Assembly: GCA_036273855.1 (NCBI GenBank)
Contig: DASUGU010000024.1
Coordinates: 131,928-195,927, forward strand
Direction: 5' to 3'
Origin: DATEPR01 sp036273855
Lineage (GTDB): Bacteria; Actinomycetota; Actinomycetes; Mycobacteriales; Pseudonocardiaceae
DNA length: 64,000 nt
A model generated the notes under the pieces. That model saw only the letters and a program-made list of their open reading frames with translations. It searched no databases and had not been told where the DNA came from. Shown one piece after another: positions 8,988 through 19,449 of the stretch (its first letter is position 1; every line of letters begins with the position of its first letter). The position numbers and the translations under genes are program-made.

Positions 8988-9054
8988 CGGGTCACCGTAG
9001 GAGAAGCAGCGGTGGGTGTTACCCACTCCCGGTCACCCGTTACGGTGGTGAATT

Positions 9055-9846
9055 GTGTCGGAGCCCTACGACTACCGAGCCCCCACGCCGCCGCAGCCCG
9101 GCGGCCCCCAGGGCTGGCCCGGCACGTCCCGGATGCCCTCGTCCGCACTCGGCGCCCCACCGCCCGAGACCAGCGACTACGGGCCCTACGGCCCACCGGA
9201 ACGGACCACGGGTGGCGGGTCCGGCGGCCGCTTCCGGCCGGACCGCTCGAAGCTGCTCGACTACACCCTCAAGGGTCTGGGTCTGATCGGCGTCGCCCTG
9301 GTGTCCGGCTTCCTCTGGTATCTGATCCGTAACAATCCGGCCCAGCAGCCCGTGGCCCACCCGGCCCCGCCCGCCTCGTCGGCCGGCCTGTACGCGTTCT
9401 CGCCGTACACACCCCCCAGCACGGTGACCAACTGCGCCGATCACGCCTCTGCCGACGTGCATCGGTTCCTGGAGAGCAACCCGTGCGTGTCGCTACGCCG
9501 GTCGCTGTTCACGGCGTCGCTGCCCGACAACGACAAGGTGATCACGTCGGTCGCCGTGGTCCGGATGCCGACCGCCACCGCGGCGGCCCAACTACGCAAG
9601 GTGAGCGACGGCAACGGCACCGGCCACGTCCACGACCTGGTCGAGGACGGCGTCGTGGTGCCCAACGGCCCGAAGAACCTGCAGGACGCCGGCTACTTCT
9701 CCCAGCAGCGCGGCGCCCGGGTGATCATTGTCATGACGGAGTTCGTCGACGGGACGAAGGACGGCGCCGGCCTGTCGGCTAGTGACCACACGCTGCGCGG
9801 GGTCAGCGCCGACGCGGCCAAGCAGGGCATCGGCCTGGGCAACTGA
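9055..9846 (+). CDS. Pro/Gly-rich single-pass membrane protein, unknown function
   Basis: A 263-residue protein with a disordered, proline/glycine/tyrosine-rich cytoplasmic N-terminus (1-70), one transmembrane helix (GLGLIGVALVSGFLWYLI, about 75-92), a proline/alanine linker, and a C-terminal extracytoplasmic domain with paired cysteines (TNCADHA and NPCVSLRR). The architecture is common in Pseudonocardiaceae envelope proteins, and I cannot assign a function. The GTG at 9055 is divergent from the YjbQ gene. The gene ends 10 bp before the convergent DUF4439 gene. The outer domain has motifs such as VAVVRMPTATAAAQLRKV, suggesting a mixed alpha/beta fold. Confidence 0.72.
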   Translation: MSEPYDYRAPTPPQPGGPQGWPGTSRMPSSALGAPPPETSDYGPYGPPERTTGGGSGGRFRPDRSKLLDYTLKGLGLIGVALVSGFLWYLIRNNPAQQPVAHPAPPASSAGLYAFSPYTPPSTVTNCADHASADVHRFLESNPCVSLRRSLFTASLPDNDKVITSVAVVRMPTATAAAQLRKVSDGNGTGHVHDLVEDGVVVPNGPKNLQDAGYFSQQRGARVIIVMTEFVDGTKDGAGLSASDHTLRGVSADAAKQGIGLGN

Positions 9847-9856
9847 GCGCTGCCGG

Positions 9857-10927
9857 TCAGGCCGCCGAGCCGGGCATCGCGATCGAGGCAGGCGACTGGC
9901 CGGACAGCCGGCGCCACCGGGTCTGCCGCACCGCGGAATCCACCAGTGCGGCCAGTGCGGCCGCCCGCAGTCCCGAGTCGTCGGTGTGCTCCAGCACCGA
10001 CCGCCACGCCACCGTCGCGTCCGACTCGGCGACCGCCAGCGCGGCCAGTGCGGTCGGCTGGTTGGTCACCGGTGTCGGCACCAGATAGGCGGGCTGGGCG
10101 GGTTGTGGTGTGACTCCGCCCGACGACAGCCGCTGCCCGCTGGCGTCGCGCAGGTTCTGCACCGCGTTCATCGCCGCGTCCAACTCGGCATCCACCGAAC
10201 TGGACACGAACGCGCTCGCCGTCCCGTACAGCCACAGCGCGGCGTTCTCGGCGCCGAGCGCGTGCTGCAGTGCGGTGCCCGTGTCCGCGGGGAGCGGCGT
10301 GTTGGCCGACGGCGTGGCCGACGTCGATCCGTTCAGCGTCGCGGTGCCACCGGACGGGGCGGGCGCGGCCGAGGTGGCCGACGTGACCGTGATCGGCTTG
10401 CTGTCCAGGGCCTCGGCCAGGCTGGCGCACCCCGCGGCGACGGAACCGACCAGGCCGGTCCGGTAGCGCGGCAGCTTCGGCAGCAACGATGCCGCCTGGT
10501 GCTGCGCCATGGTCAGGCCCTGCATCAGCTGGGCCGTCACCGTCGACTCGTCGGCCAGCTTCGGCGGCTTCGCCGTGGTGGTCGGCGACGCGGTCGGGGT
10601 GGCGCCGGCAGGGACACCCGCCGCGCGGTTCACCTCGGCCCGCAGCGCGGTCGCCTGCTGGAGCCGGACGGCGGCGATCACCGCGAGCGTGGGGCCGTTG
10701 TCGGTGAACGTCGCGGCAGCGGCCTTCGCCGTGGCCGCGTCCTTGGTTGCCGCCTTCAACATCGGCTGCAGCGGGTCGGGTGGCGGTGGTGGTGGTTGGC
10801 TGGTGCACGCGGCGGCCAGCGGTCCGGCGACCGCGACCAGCGCACCTGCCCGTAGCAGCGCCCGCCTGCTGATCCCCCCGCCTTGCCCGTTCGTGCCGCC
10901 GCAGGCTCCCCGGTCAGCGCCGCGCAC
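9857..10927 (-). CDS. Exported lipoprotein with DUF4439 ferritin-like domain
   Basis: A 356-residue protein with a twin-arginine-type start (GISRRALLRAGALVAVAGPLAAACTS). The RR pair and the lipobox AAAC suggest Tat export followed by lipidation. Next comes a proline run, a first helical segment (about 50-190), a Ser/Thr/Ala-rich linker with repeated PTAS-type sequence, and a C-terminal four-helix ferritin-like domain (from ALQHALGAENAALWLYGTASAF) of the DUF4439 type. Metal binding is possible but unproven. The GTG at 10927 has GAGGAGGGG directly upstream. The same frame is open further upstream without any signal sequence. The gene is divergent from rimP. Confidence 0.82.
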   Translation of the reverse strand: MRGADRGACGGTNGQGGGISRRALLRAGALVAVAGPLAAACTSQPPPPPPDPLQPMLKAATKDAATAKAAAATFTDNGPTLAVIAAVRLQQATALRAEVNRAAGVPAGATPTASPTTTAKPPKLADESTVTAQLMQGLTMAQHQAASLLPKLPRYRTGLVGSVAAGCASLAEALDSKPITVTSATSAAPAPSGGTATLNGSTSATPSANTPLPADTGTALQHALGAENAALWLYGTASAFVSSSVDAELDAAMNAVQNLRDASGQRLSSGGVTPQPAQPAYLVPTPVTNQPTALAALAVAESDATVAWRSVLEHTDDSGLRAAALAALVDSAVRQTRWRRLSGQSPASIAMPGSAA

Positions 10928-11154
10928 AGTCCCCTCCTCACCGGTCCCCGTGACCGTGCGTGCGCGCCGGCCCGCCCGGTCGGAGCCTTCATCCTGCCAG
11001 TCCGTCACCGGCCACTCCGTCGGAGTACCCGTGGTCGGCTCCACCCTGCCGATTCCGCCCGACGCGATACGCTGGGCGACCACGGCCGGCGATCCGACGT
11101 CGGCCGTCGTCGGCGTGCATGAGACGCCTGACCGTACGTGAGCGAGGAGTAGGC

Positions 11155-11715
11155 GTGCCCAGCGAGCAGCACGGCGGTACCCCGGCGCGGGACGCGCTCG
11201 CGGGCCGGTTGCGCCCTGTGGTCGCCGACGCGGTCGCCGGCCTCGGCGTCGACCTGGAATCGCTCGAGGTCCAGGTGGCCGGCCGGCGCAAACTCGTCAC
11301 CGTGGTGGTGGACGCCGACGACGGGGTCGAACTGGACCTGCTGTCCGACGTCAGCCGGGCGGTGTCGGCCACGCTCGACGCGCACGACGCCGTGCTCGGC
11401 GGCCCGTACACCCTCGAGGTCACCTCACCGGGCGTCGACCGGCCGTTGACCCGGCCCCGGCAGTGGCGACGGGCCAGGTTGCGGCTGGTCCGGATCCGCC
11501 CGCGCGACGGCGCCGAGTTCACCGGACGGGTGGGCGCGTGCGACGACAGCGGCGTGGAACTGCTGGTGGACGGGACGCTGCGCCGGGTCGACTATCGGAC
11601 CGTGGCCAGGGCCACCGTGGAAGTGGAGTTCCGGCAGCCGCCGGCAGCCGAACTGCTGATGCTGGAGAACAGCGGTCGGCAGCACGACAAGGATGCGAAG
11701 GAGGAGTCGAGGTGA
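11155..11715 (+). CDS. rimP: Ribosome maturation factor RimP
   Basis: A 186-residue RimP. Visible: the N-terminal alpha/beta domain (PVVADAVAGLGVDLESLEVQ... VVVDADDGVELDLLSDVSRAVS), the family motif YTLEVTSPGVDRPL, and the C-terminal SH3-like barrel (FTGRVGACDDSGVELLVDG). RimP binds the nascent 30S subunit and is needed for its maturation. The GTG at 11155 follows GAGGAG at 11143-11148. The stop overlaps the nusA start by four bases (GTGA), the classic rimP-nusA arrangement, so translational coupling is likely. Confidence 0.95.
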   Translation: MPSEQHGGTPARDALAGRLRPVVADAVAGLGVDLESLEVQVAGRRKLVTVVVDADDGVELDLLSDVSRAVSATLDAHDAVLGGPYTLEVTSPGVDRPLTRPRQWRRARLRLVRIRPRDGAEFTGRVGACDDSGVELLVDGTLRRVDYRTVARATVEVEFRQPPAAELLMLENSGRQHDKDAKEESR

Positions 11716-12764
11716 ACGTCGACATCGCCGCGTTGCGAGCGATCGAGCGCGACAAGGACATCCCCTTCGAGACGGTCATGGAAGCGATCGAGACCGCGCT
11801 GCTCACCGCCTACAAGCACACCGAGGGCCACCACCCGCACGCCAAGATCGACATCGACCGGAAGACCGGCGTGGTGCGGGTCCTGGCCCAGGAGGTCGGC
11901 CCGGAGGGCGAGATCCTCGAGGAGTGGGACGACACCCCCGAGGGCTTCGGCCGGATCGCCGCCACCACCGCCCGGCAGGTGATCCTGCAGCGGCTGCGGG
12001 ACGCCGAACACGAGCGCACCTTCGGCGAGTTCTCCGCCAAGGAGGGCGAGATCATCGCCGGAGTCGTGCAGCGTGACGCGCGGGCCAACTCCCGCGGCAT
12101 GGTCGTGGTGCAACTCGGCGACATCGAGGGCATGCTGCCACCCGGCGAACAGGTGCCCGGCGAGCAGTACGAGCACGGCACCCGCATCAAGTGCTACGTC
12201 GTCACCGTCGCCCGGGGCTCCAGGGGCACGCAGATCACGTTGTCCCGCACGCATCCCAACCTGGTGCGCCGGCTGTTCGCCCTGGAGGTCCCGGAGATCG
12301 CCGACGGCACGGTGGAGATCCCCGCCGTGGCACGGGAAGCCGGACACAGATCGAAGATCGCGGTCCGCTCCACGGTGCCCGGCGTGAACGCCAAGGGCGC
12401 CTGCATCGGCCCGATGGGCGCCCGGGTGCGCAACGTGATGAGCGAGCTGGCCGGCGAGAAGATCGACATCATCGACCACTCCGACGACCCGGCGACGTTC
12501 GTCGGCAACGCCCTGTCGCCGGCCAAGGTGATCTCCGTCGAGGTGGTGGACGAGAAGGGCAAGGCGGCGCGGGTCGTCGTGCCGGACTACCAACTGTCCC
12601 TGGCGATCGGCAAGGAGGGCCAGAACGCCCGCCTGGCCGCCCGGCTCACCGGCTGGCGCATCGACATCCGCAGCGACGCGGCTCCGACGACCACGGACGA
12701 GGACGATCCCACTACTTCCGGTTACGACGGCGCGGTTCCGGGCGCCGTCGCAGGTGAGTCGTAG
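11712..12764 (+). CDS. nusA: Transcription termination/antitermination factor NusA
   Basis: A 350-residue NusA. It has the N-terminal RNA polymerase-binding domain (VNVDIAALRAIERDKDIPFETV), then an S1 domain (IIAGVVQRDARANSRGMVVVQL) and two KH domains, with the KH signature GACIGPMGARVRNVM and LAIGKEGQNARLAARLTGW. It lacks the C-terminal acidic repeats of E. coli NusA, which is normal for actinobacteria. NusA sets RNA polymerase pausing, rRNA antitermination and termination. The GTG at 11712 overlaps the rimP stop; GAGGAG precedes it. Downstream are ylxR and infB in the usual order. Confidence 0.97.
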   Translation: MNVDIAALRAIERDKDIPFETVMEAIETALLTAYKHTEGHHPHAKIDIDRKTGVVRVLAQEVGPEGEILEEWDDTPEGFGRIAATTARQVILQRLRDAEHERTFGEFSAKEGEIIAGVVQRDARANSRGMVVVQLGDIEGMLPPGEQVPGEQYEHGTRIKCYVVTVARGSRGTQITLSRTHPNLVRRLFALEVPEIADGTVEIPAVAREAGHRSKIAVRSTVPGVNAKGACIGPMGARVRNVMSELAGEKIDIIDHSDDPATFVGNALSPAKVISVEVVDEKGKAARVVVPDYQLSLAIGKEGQNARLAARLTGWRIDIRSDAAPTTTDEDDPTTSGYDGAVPGAVAGES

Positions 12765-12817
12765 TCGCAACGGCGAGATCCGGTTCGGTGAGCGGACGGC
12801 CAGGAGATAGACTGGAC

Positions 12818-13168
12818 GTGGTGCGACGTCATCGACCGGTTCCCGTGCGTCTCGGCCCAGTCCGAACCTGCGTGGGTTGCCGTGCCGCGACGTCAACCAC
12901 CGAGTTGCTGCGAGTGGTGGTCGTGGACGGGGTCGTGGTTCCTGATCCCGGGCGCACGCTGCCCGGTCGTGGAGCCTGGCTCCATGTACGACCGGACTGC
13001 CTGCGCACCGCGTACCGGCGGCGAGCGTTGCCCAGGGCCCTTCGGGTGCCGGGTCCGCTCGACGTCGAACCGGTCCGCCTGCACCTGTCGGAGCTGCTCG
13101 GCGAGAGCGTCGACGTGGGAGTTCCCCACGTTCGGTCAGAGCAAGGGAAGCAGGTCGACCCGTCATGA
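12818..13168 (+). CDS. ylxR: YlxR (DUF448) RNA-binding-like protein
   Basis: A 116-residue YlxR-family protein of the nusA-infB operon. The signature is GPVRTCVGCRAATSTTELLRVV, followed by GRTLPGRGAWLHVRPDCL and the basic YRRRALPRALR helix. The fold is RNA-binding-like, and in other bacteria YlxR associates with nucleoids or RNase P RNA. The start is placed at the GTG 12818 because AGGAGA (12802-12807) lies 10 bp upstream; an earlier in-frame GTG at 12788 has no ribosome-binding site. The tail after about residue 90 is variable. The gene sits between nusA and infB, as in most bacteria. Confidence 0.88.
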   Translation: MVRRHRPVPVRLGPVRTCVGCRAATSTTELLRVVVVDGVVVPDPGRTLPGRGAWLHVRPDCLRTAYRRRALPRALRVPGPLDVEPVRLHLSELLGESVDVGVPHVRSEQGKQVDPS

Positions 13169-13210
13169 GTCAGCCGTGAAGCTGAAGCCATGAACGCGCG
13201 ACGTTAGGAC

Positions 13211-13248
13211 GAGGTCGACGGCCAGCCCGCCGACCTCATCAGATGAGG
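13211..13248 (+). promoter_or_regulatory. Two mutually exclusive hairpins over the infB ribosome-binding site
   Basis: GAGGTCG (13211-13217) pairs perfectly with CGACCTC (13231-13237). CCTCAT (13234-13239) pairs perfectly with ATGAGG (13243-13248). The second helix covers the start of the infB Shine-Dalgarno GAGGAG (13245-13250), and both helices use 13234-13237, so only one can form at a time. The layout is that of a translational ON/OFF switch: the upstream helix frees the ribosome-binding site and the downstream one hides it. The pairings are read directly; the regulatory role is inference. Confidence 0.4.
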
Positions 13249-13254
13249 AGAGCA

Positions 13255-16269
<3,015 letters not shown>

Positions 16270-16276
16270 CGTGATC

Positions 16277-16312
16277 GTGCTGGGGCCGGCGTTCCCCGTC
16301 CGGCCCCAGCAC
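16277..16312 (+). terminator. Strong hairpin after infB
   Basis: A perfect 13-bp inverted repeat (GTGCTGGGGCCGG at 16277-16289 and CCGGCCCCAGCAC at 16300-16312) with a 10-nt loop begins 7 bp after the infB stop. No U-tract follows, as is common for actinobacterial terminators. It probably ends or attenuates the rimP-nusA-ylxR-infB transcript; the DUF503 gene and rbfA follow and may need readthrough or their own promoter. Confidence 0.7.
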
Positions 16313-16338
16313 ACCCACCAGCCACGGGGATTGCCGAC

Positions 16339-16632
16339 GTGTATGTGGGTGCGCTGGAACTCGACGTCCTGCTCGGGGACGTCCATTCGCTGAAGCAGAA
16401 GCGATCCGTGGTGCGCCCGGTCATCGCCGAGCTGCGCAGGAAGTACGAGGTCTCGGTCGCCGAAGCCGGCCACCTCGACCTGCACCGCCGCGCGCTGATC
16501 GGCGTCGCCGTGGTGGCCGCCGACACGGCACACGTGCGTGACGTACTCGACTCGTGCGAACGGCTCGTCGCCGGTCGTACGGAGTTGCAGTTGTTGTCCG
16601 CGCGCCAGCGGGTGGTCGGTCCGCACGACTGA
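16339..16632 (+). CDS. DUF503 (YlxP-like) small protein
   Basis: A 97-residue protein of the DUF503 family, found between infB and rbfA in many bacteria. The conserved motif SLKQKRSVVRPVIAELRRKYEVSVAE lies at about residues 17-42. The fold is a ferredoxin-like alpha/beta protein of unknown biochemical role; its position suggests a link to ribosome biogenesis. The GTG at 16339 has no strong Shine-Dalgarno. The infB hairpin lies 26 bp upstream and rbfA follows 69 bp downstream. Confidence 0.87.
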   Translation: MYVGALELDVLLGDVHSLKQKRSVVRPVIAELRRKYEVSVAEAGHLDLHRRALIGVAVVAADTAHVRDVLDSCERLVAGRTELQLLSARQRVVGPHD

Positions 16633-16701
16633 GTGGTTCCGGCCTGTCCCAGATGCGATTCCCACATGCGATGACGTGACGATGGAGAGGGAGGTTGTGT
16701 C

Positions 16702-17157
16702 GTGGCCGACGCACCCCGGGCTCGTCGCCTCGCCAAGCGGATAGCGCAGATAGTCGCGTCCGCGCTGGAGCACGAGGTGAAGGACCCCAGACTGGCCAAG
16801 GTGACCATCACCGACGCCAAGGTGACCGCCGACCTGCGGGAAGCGACGGTCTACTACACGGTGCTGCCCGAGACGCTGGACGGTGAGCCGGACACGAGCG
16901 GCGCGGCGGCCGCGTTGGAGTCGGCCAAGGGCGTGTTGCGCACGCTGGTCGGCCAGGGCACAGGCGTTCGCTTCACCCCGACGCTGGCTTTCATCGCGGA
17001 CACCGTGCCCGACGACGCCCGCCGGATGGAGGAGCTGCTGGCGCGCGCCCGGGCGGCCGACGCCGAAGTAGCCCGCCTGGCCAACGGCGCCAGCCCCGCA
17101 GGCGACCCGGACCCGTACAAGCCGCCCCGCGAAGCCGCAGACCCAGAGGACGAGTAG
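16702..17157 (+). CDS. rbfA: 30S ribosome-binding factor RbfA
   Basis: A 151-residue RbfA with a single KH-like fold. Visible blocks: RLAKRIAQIVASALEHEVKDPRL, VTITDAKVTADLREATVYYTVL and RTLVGQGTGVRFTPTLAFIADTV. A Pro/Asp/Glu-rich tail (after about residue 125) is typical of actinobacterial RbfA. RbfA helps process 16S rRNA 5' ends and assemble 30S subunits, notably in the cold. The GTG at 16702 is preceded by GAGAGGGAGG. In most actinobacteria nrnA follows directly; here about 2.3 kb, holding a repeat array and a methyltransferase gene, separates them. Confidence 0.95.
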   Translation: MADAPRARRLAKRIAQIVASALEHEVKDPRLAKVTITDAKVTADLREATVYYTVLPETLDGEPDTSGAAAALESAKGVLRTLVGQGTGVRFTPTLAFIADTVPDDARRMEELLARARAADAEVARLANGASPAGDPDPYKPPREAADPEDE

Positions 17158-17190
17158 GGCGCAGAGCTCCATTCCCTAGCCCGCCGGGCG

Positions 17191-18353
17191 TGTCGACCCT
17201 CCAACGGACGATACGCCCGGCGTCGTACGTCACCTCGGCAGCTGAATCCGATCCGGAGAACCGGCCGGCGCCGTCCTCCACGTATCGACCCGTGAACGGC
17301 CGACCCGCGCAACGATTGCCTGGGCTGGGCTGGGCTGGGCTCGGCTGGGCTCGGCGCGGCCACCGTCGACGGCCGACCCGTGCGATGCGGGGAGCAACAC
17401 CCTGGCCTGAGCCGCGGACACCGCGTTGTCCAGCGGAACGACGACAGCCCGGCCAGCGGTGGCCGACCGATACAGCGTCGTGCGTCCGGCGAATCCTGGC
17501 GGCGGCACCCGCCCGGCATGCCCAGCATCCCGGGAACCGGCCAGCGCATCCTGTCGAACAAGTCCGTGCCGGGCGCATGCTTCGGCCCTTCACCGGACGA
17601 CACACGCGCTCACCAGGAAAGCTGAGTCCACCGCCTAATGCCAACGAGCGGGTGGCGCAGTGTGTCGGCCGCTGAACGGACGGTTCACCAGAGGGGTTGG
17701 CTTGATTGAGTCGACCGCTGAGCGGCGAGCATGTCGGGCGGCCTTGCCAGCTGCTGAACGGGCGGGCATGGGCGGGCGCTAGCTCTGTTGAGTTGCCGCC
17801 CAGTGATCAACGCGCAATAGCGGCTGCGTGTCGGCCGCTGAATGGACGACACGCGCGGGGCTGGCTTTGGTTCGGCTGTGGGTGGTAGGCGAGGGCGTCC
17901 GGCCGTCGTGTCGTCCGCTTGAGGGTCGACACATCCGTGCGCGGATCGGACGAGTCGGCTGGCGACTGATCGACACGCACGTGATGGCTGCATGTCGGCC
18001 GTTGGGTGGACGACATGCGCGGGTGTTGGTTTGGGTGAGTTGGCCGCTTGGCGGTGATCGCGTGGGTGGTGTGCGTGTTGGCCGTTGGACGGTCGACACG
18101 CCCGCGTTGTGCTTTGCTCGGCCGTTGGGTTGATTTTGGAGGGATTGCAGCGGCGCTGCTGTTCGTTTGTCGGCCGCTGGATGGACGACATGGGCAGGCG
18201 TTTCGTTTGGCGAGTTGGCCGCTGAGTGGTCATCGGGTGGATTGTGGTGGCTTGTCGGCCGTTTAGTGGAGGACACATCCTGGTTCTACTGGGCTAGTGA
18301 TGGCCGCGCTGGCTCGTGAGTGGTGGTGGCTGTCGGCCGGTGGGTGGTCGACT
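17191..18353. repeat. Array of degenerate short hairpin repeats between convergent genes (array A)
   Basis: This 1.2-kb gap has no credible gene. It is filled with diverged copies of a ~23-bp core, typically beginning TGTCGGCCG and ending TGGACGACA, or the variant beginning AGTTGGCCG. Clear copies start at 17663, 17709, 17749, 17791, 17829, 17909, 17953, 17993, 18038, 18076, 18116, 18168, 18213, 18253 and 18331; weaker ones lie at 17191, 17283 and 17581. Successive starts are 38-52 bp apart (80 and 78 where a copy is too decayed to call). TGTCG-type and AGTTG-type copies tend to alternate, giving a higher-order period near 83 bp. Arms TGTCG/CGACA and inner CC/GG can pair into a stem with a 7-nt loop. 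It lies between rbfA (+) and a methyltransferase (-). Confidence 0.8.
17321..17355. repeat. Pentanucleotide microsatellite (TGGGC)n
   Basis: Positions 17321-17355 read as seven near-perfect tandem copies of a five-base unit: TGGGC four times, then TCGGC, TGGGC and TCGGC. It lies in the less ordered left part of repeat array A. Such tracts can vary in copy number by slippage; it is not within a gene. Confidence 0.85.
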
Positions 18354-18364
18354 CGTGGCTCGGG

Positions 18365-19393
18365 TTATGGCTTGCTGGCTATCAGGATGTCTCGGACGAT
18401 TGCCTGGTCCACCCTGTGGGTGAATGCCTGGTACACAGGTTCATCTCGGACCGTCAGGCCGGCTTCGGCGGCTATTTCTGCCAGTTCGGCTCGATCAGCC
18501 ACATGCGTGTTCCACGCCAGGCCCAACGCCCCACCGGACCGCAGCACCTTCGCCCACCCCGGCATCGCCTCGCGCAACAACCGCACCGGCGTCCGCGACA
18601 ACCCAACATCGCGGCTCCCGTGCCGCACCCCGTACGGCGCATCGGTCACCACCACATCGAACGAGCCAGGTCGGAAGAACTCAGCCGACCGCGTCGTCTC
18701 ACCATTCACATAGGACAGTCGCAGCACGTCCCCCGCTTTGTACCGCTCCTTCGTCACCCCCAGCGTCACATCCAGCCGCCGCCCCAGCTGCGCGCGGTCG
18801 CGGCGGATCGGCACCACGTTCGCCTCATGCTTGATCCGCTTGTTCCGCAGCCACGTCCGCACGAACCGCCCGTACTCGTCGAAATCCTTTCCGTCGACGT
18901 CCAACCCCGCCGCGTCGAAGCCGTACATCATCGCCTGGTTGAGCGTCGTTCCCCGCCCGCACATCGGGTCGAACACCCGCAGCCGCGCGTCCACCAAGTC
19001 AGCCGGGCGGGACGTGCTCAGCGCCGTGACGTTCAACACCAGCTTGGTGAACAGCTCGTTCGTCTTGCCCGAGTACTTCTGGATCGTCAGCAGGTCACTG
19101 TCGAACACGTCCAGCGGCCGCAGCGCGACCGGCCGCAGCAGCGGACCCTCCACAGCGAACAACGCATACAGCGCCGACAGGTTCGACAGCAGCGCCACGT
19201 CGTGGTCGTCCAACGAAGGAGCCGTGAACGTCACGTACGGCACGCCACCGATGACGGTCTCCTCGACCGACGAGATCCGGCCGCCGAGTACGGCCGCGTC
19301 GAACACGCCGAGCTCCGCCGCCATCAGGCGCACGGACGAATCCGCGTACACCCGGTTGGCCGACGGGTAGATCATCGCTGCGTACTGGCTCAT
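18365..19393 (-). CDS. TRM11-like SAM-dependent RNA/DNA methyltransferase
   Basis: A 342-residue protein. The C-terminal half is a Rossmann methyltransferase with motif I VFDPMCGRGTTLNQAM and the catalytic motif IV as TDAPYGVRHG, a variant of (D/N)PP(Y/F) seen in TRM11/UPF0020-type N2-guanine tRNA methyltransferases and N6-adenine enzymes. The N-terminal 150 residues are a separate domain that could bind RNA. The substrate (tRNA, rRNA or DNA) is undetermined. The gene is inserted, with array A, between rbfA and nrnA, which are normally neighbours. The start at 19393 leaves 57 bp to the divergent nrnA start. The last repeat unit of array A ends 12 bp from the stop. Confidence 0.78.
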   Translation of the reverse strand: MSQYAAMIYPSANRVYADSSVRLMAAELGVFDAAVLGGRISSVEETVIGGVPYVTFTAPSLDDHDVALLSNLSALYALFAVEGPLLRPVALRPLDVFDSDLLTIQKYSGKTNELFTKLVLNVTALSTSRPADLVDARLRVFDPMCGRGTTLNQAMMYGFDAAGLDVDGKDFDEYGRFVRTWLRNKRIKHEANVVPIRRDRAQLGRRLDVTLGVTKERYKAGDVLRLSYVNGETTRSAEFFRPGSFDVVVTDAPYGVRHGSRDVGLSRTPVRLLREAMPGWAKVLRSGGALGLAWNTHVADRAELAEIAAEAGLTVRDEPVYQAFTHRVDQAIVRDILIASKP

Positions 19394-19449
19394 CAGGCGT
19401 GTTGATCCGGCTGGACGACAGTGGACCCGCGCAGCGTAGCTTGCTTGCC

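Noticed and set aside
17685..18278. Proteins with repeated CRPLxGRH-like words in several frames
   Set aside because: The words come from the DNA repeats; unit spacing is not a multiple of three and no single frame continues through the array.
17663..18353. CRISPR array from regularly spaced repeats
   Set aside because: Copies are degenerate, the sequences between them are also similar to each other, step length varies, and no cas genes are present.
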